A stretch of 40,119 nucleotides of DNA. Source: Paenibacillus sp. MAEPY2 (GTDB lineage: Bacteria > Bacillota > Bacilli > Paenibacillales > Paenibacillaceae). This document shows, piece after piece, positions 39,795-40,119 of this stretch. Under the pieces are notes generated by a model. That model ran no database searches. It saw nothing but the letters and a program-made list of their open reading frames with translations, and had not been told where the DNA came from. Each line of letters starts with the position of its first letter. Positions within the stretch are counted from its first letter, which is position 1. The DNA lies in assembly GCF_000499205.1 (NCBI RefSeq), contig NZ_AWUK01000033.1:1-40119 (forward strand), in the 5' to 3' direction. A program made the translations under genes and the position numbers.

Positions 39795-40119
39795 GTATCT
39801 TACAACCCACTTTCTTGATATCATGTAAATTTCATGAATTTCATATTTCCAAATATATTTTCTTTTTTTCCAAATAAAACAGAGGCTTTTTTTGATAAAA
39901 ATGAATCTTAGTACCTATTTATTGGATAAATAAGTAACAACAGATTAAATAATAGCCTTAATTCGGCAAATTTACAACATATTTTTGATTTTTTTACCCA
40001 ATATTACCTACGAATATAGTCCTTTGTTTTCGCAATAGTCCTAGTCAGTGTTTTTTCTCAGATAATAAATTTCCTTTTTCATTTCCATTTATATTTTAAC
40101 TATTGAGAATATCACGAAA
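39795..40119 (-). promoter_or_regulatory. AT-rich upstream region of the secretion island
   Basis: 325 bases of very AT-rich DNA with no gene. It must hold the promoter of the long minus-strand run, but no single -35/-10 pair is convincing. Several T- and A-runs and repeated TTTGGAAA-like words are present, and TTCATGAA lies just before the start. Strong AT-richness is often a target of nucleoid-type silencing proteins (speculation). Confidence 0.35.

Overview
The window reads as chromosomal DNA of an endospore-forming Firmicute, most likely Paenibacillus (inference). The grounds are a YunB-type sporulation protein, moderate GC, strong AGGAGG-type ribosome binding sites, a GH88 glycan hydrolase with an AraC-type regulator, and a monoderm type VII secretion locus. 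No rRNA, tRNA, CRISPR array or intact insertion sequence was seen.

Left flank (1-7,560), ordinary core genes: yunB, a TalC/FSA-type transaldolase, a short 6-phosphogluconate dehydrogenase and zwf all lie on the minus strand, forming an oxidative pentose phosphate cluster. A divergent HxlR-family regulator follows. Next come an AraC-type regulator broken by two frame changes and, divergent from it, an intact GH88 unsaturated glycuronyl hydrolase. A strong bidirectional terminator (about 7,576-7,625) separates this from the rest.

Main body (7,737-39,794): 25 genes, all on the minus strand, make one large secretion and toxin island. In transcription order (high to low coordinate) it has these parts. 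(a) A Tad/type IV pilus-like block: membrane protein with degenerate GGDEF, CpaE-like protein, CpaB-like SAF protein, two more MinD/ParA-like proteins with decayed P-loops, TadA-like ATPase with an N-terminal membrane anchor, a TadB/TadC-like double membrane protein, and four small single-pass pseudopilin-like proteins. (b) A type VII (ESX/WXG100) core: three-ATPase EssC/EccC-like motor lacking FHA domains, a WXG100 protein with its own promoter and flanking terminators, a von Willebrand A protein, a YukD/EsaB ubiquitin-like protein, a membrane-anchored kinase-like protein with intact catalytic motifs, and an EspG-like protein. (c) A polymorphic-toxin module: two WXG100-type partners, a 1,603-residue RHS toxin with a helical N-terminus and a swapped AT-rich C-terminal tip, and a candidate immunity gene. 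(d) After two strong terminators, a copper-amine-oxidase-N-domain protein and a 1,112-residue secreted protein. (e) A lipase toxin with its WXG-like domain at the C-terminus, beside a lipoprotein and a small WXG100-like partner. This layout resembles the TslA/TilA/TlaA system of Staphylococcus aureus.

The most interesting reading is that the window encodes a composite machine: a type VII motor and substrates built together with a Tad-like envelope/pilus platform, with no EsaA, EssA or classical EssB in view, and at least two antibacterial-type effectors. Gene families come from motif recognition by eye. Co-function of the two halves is inference from collinearity, tight spacing and overlaps.
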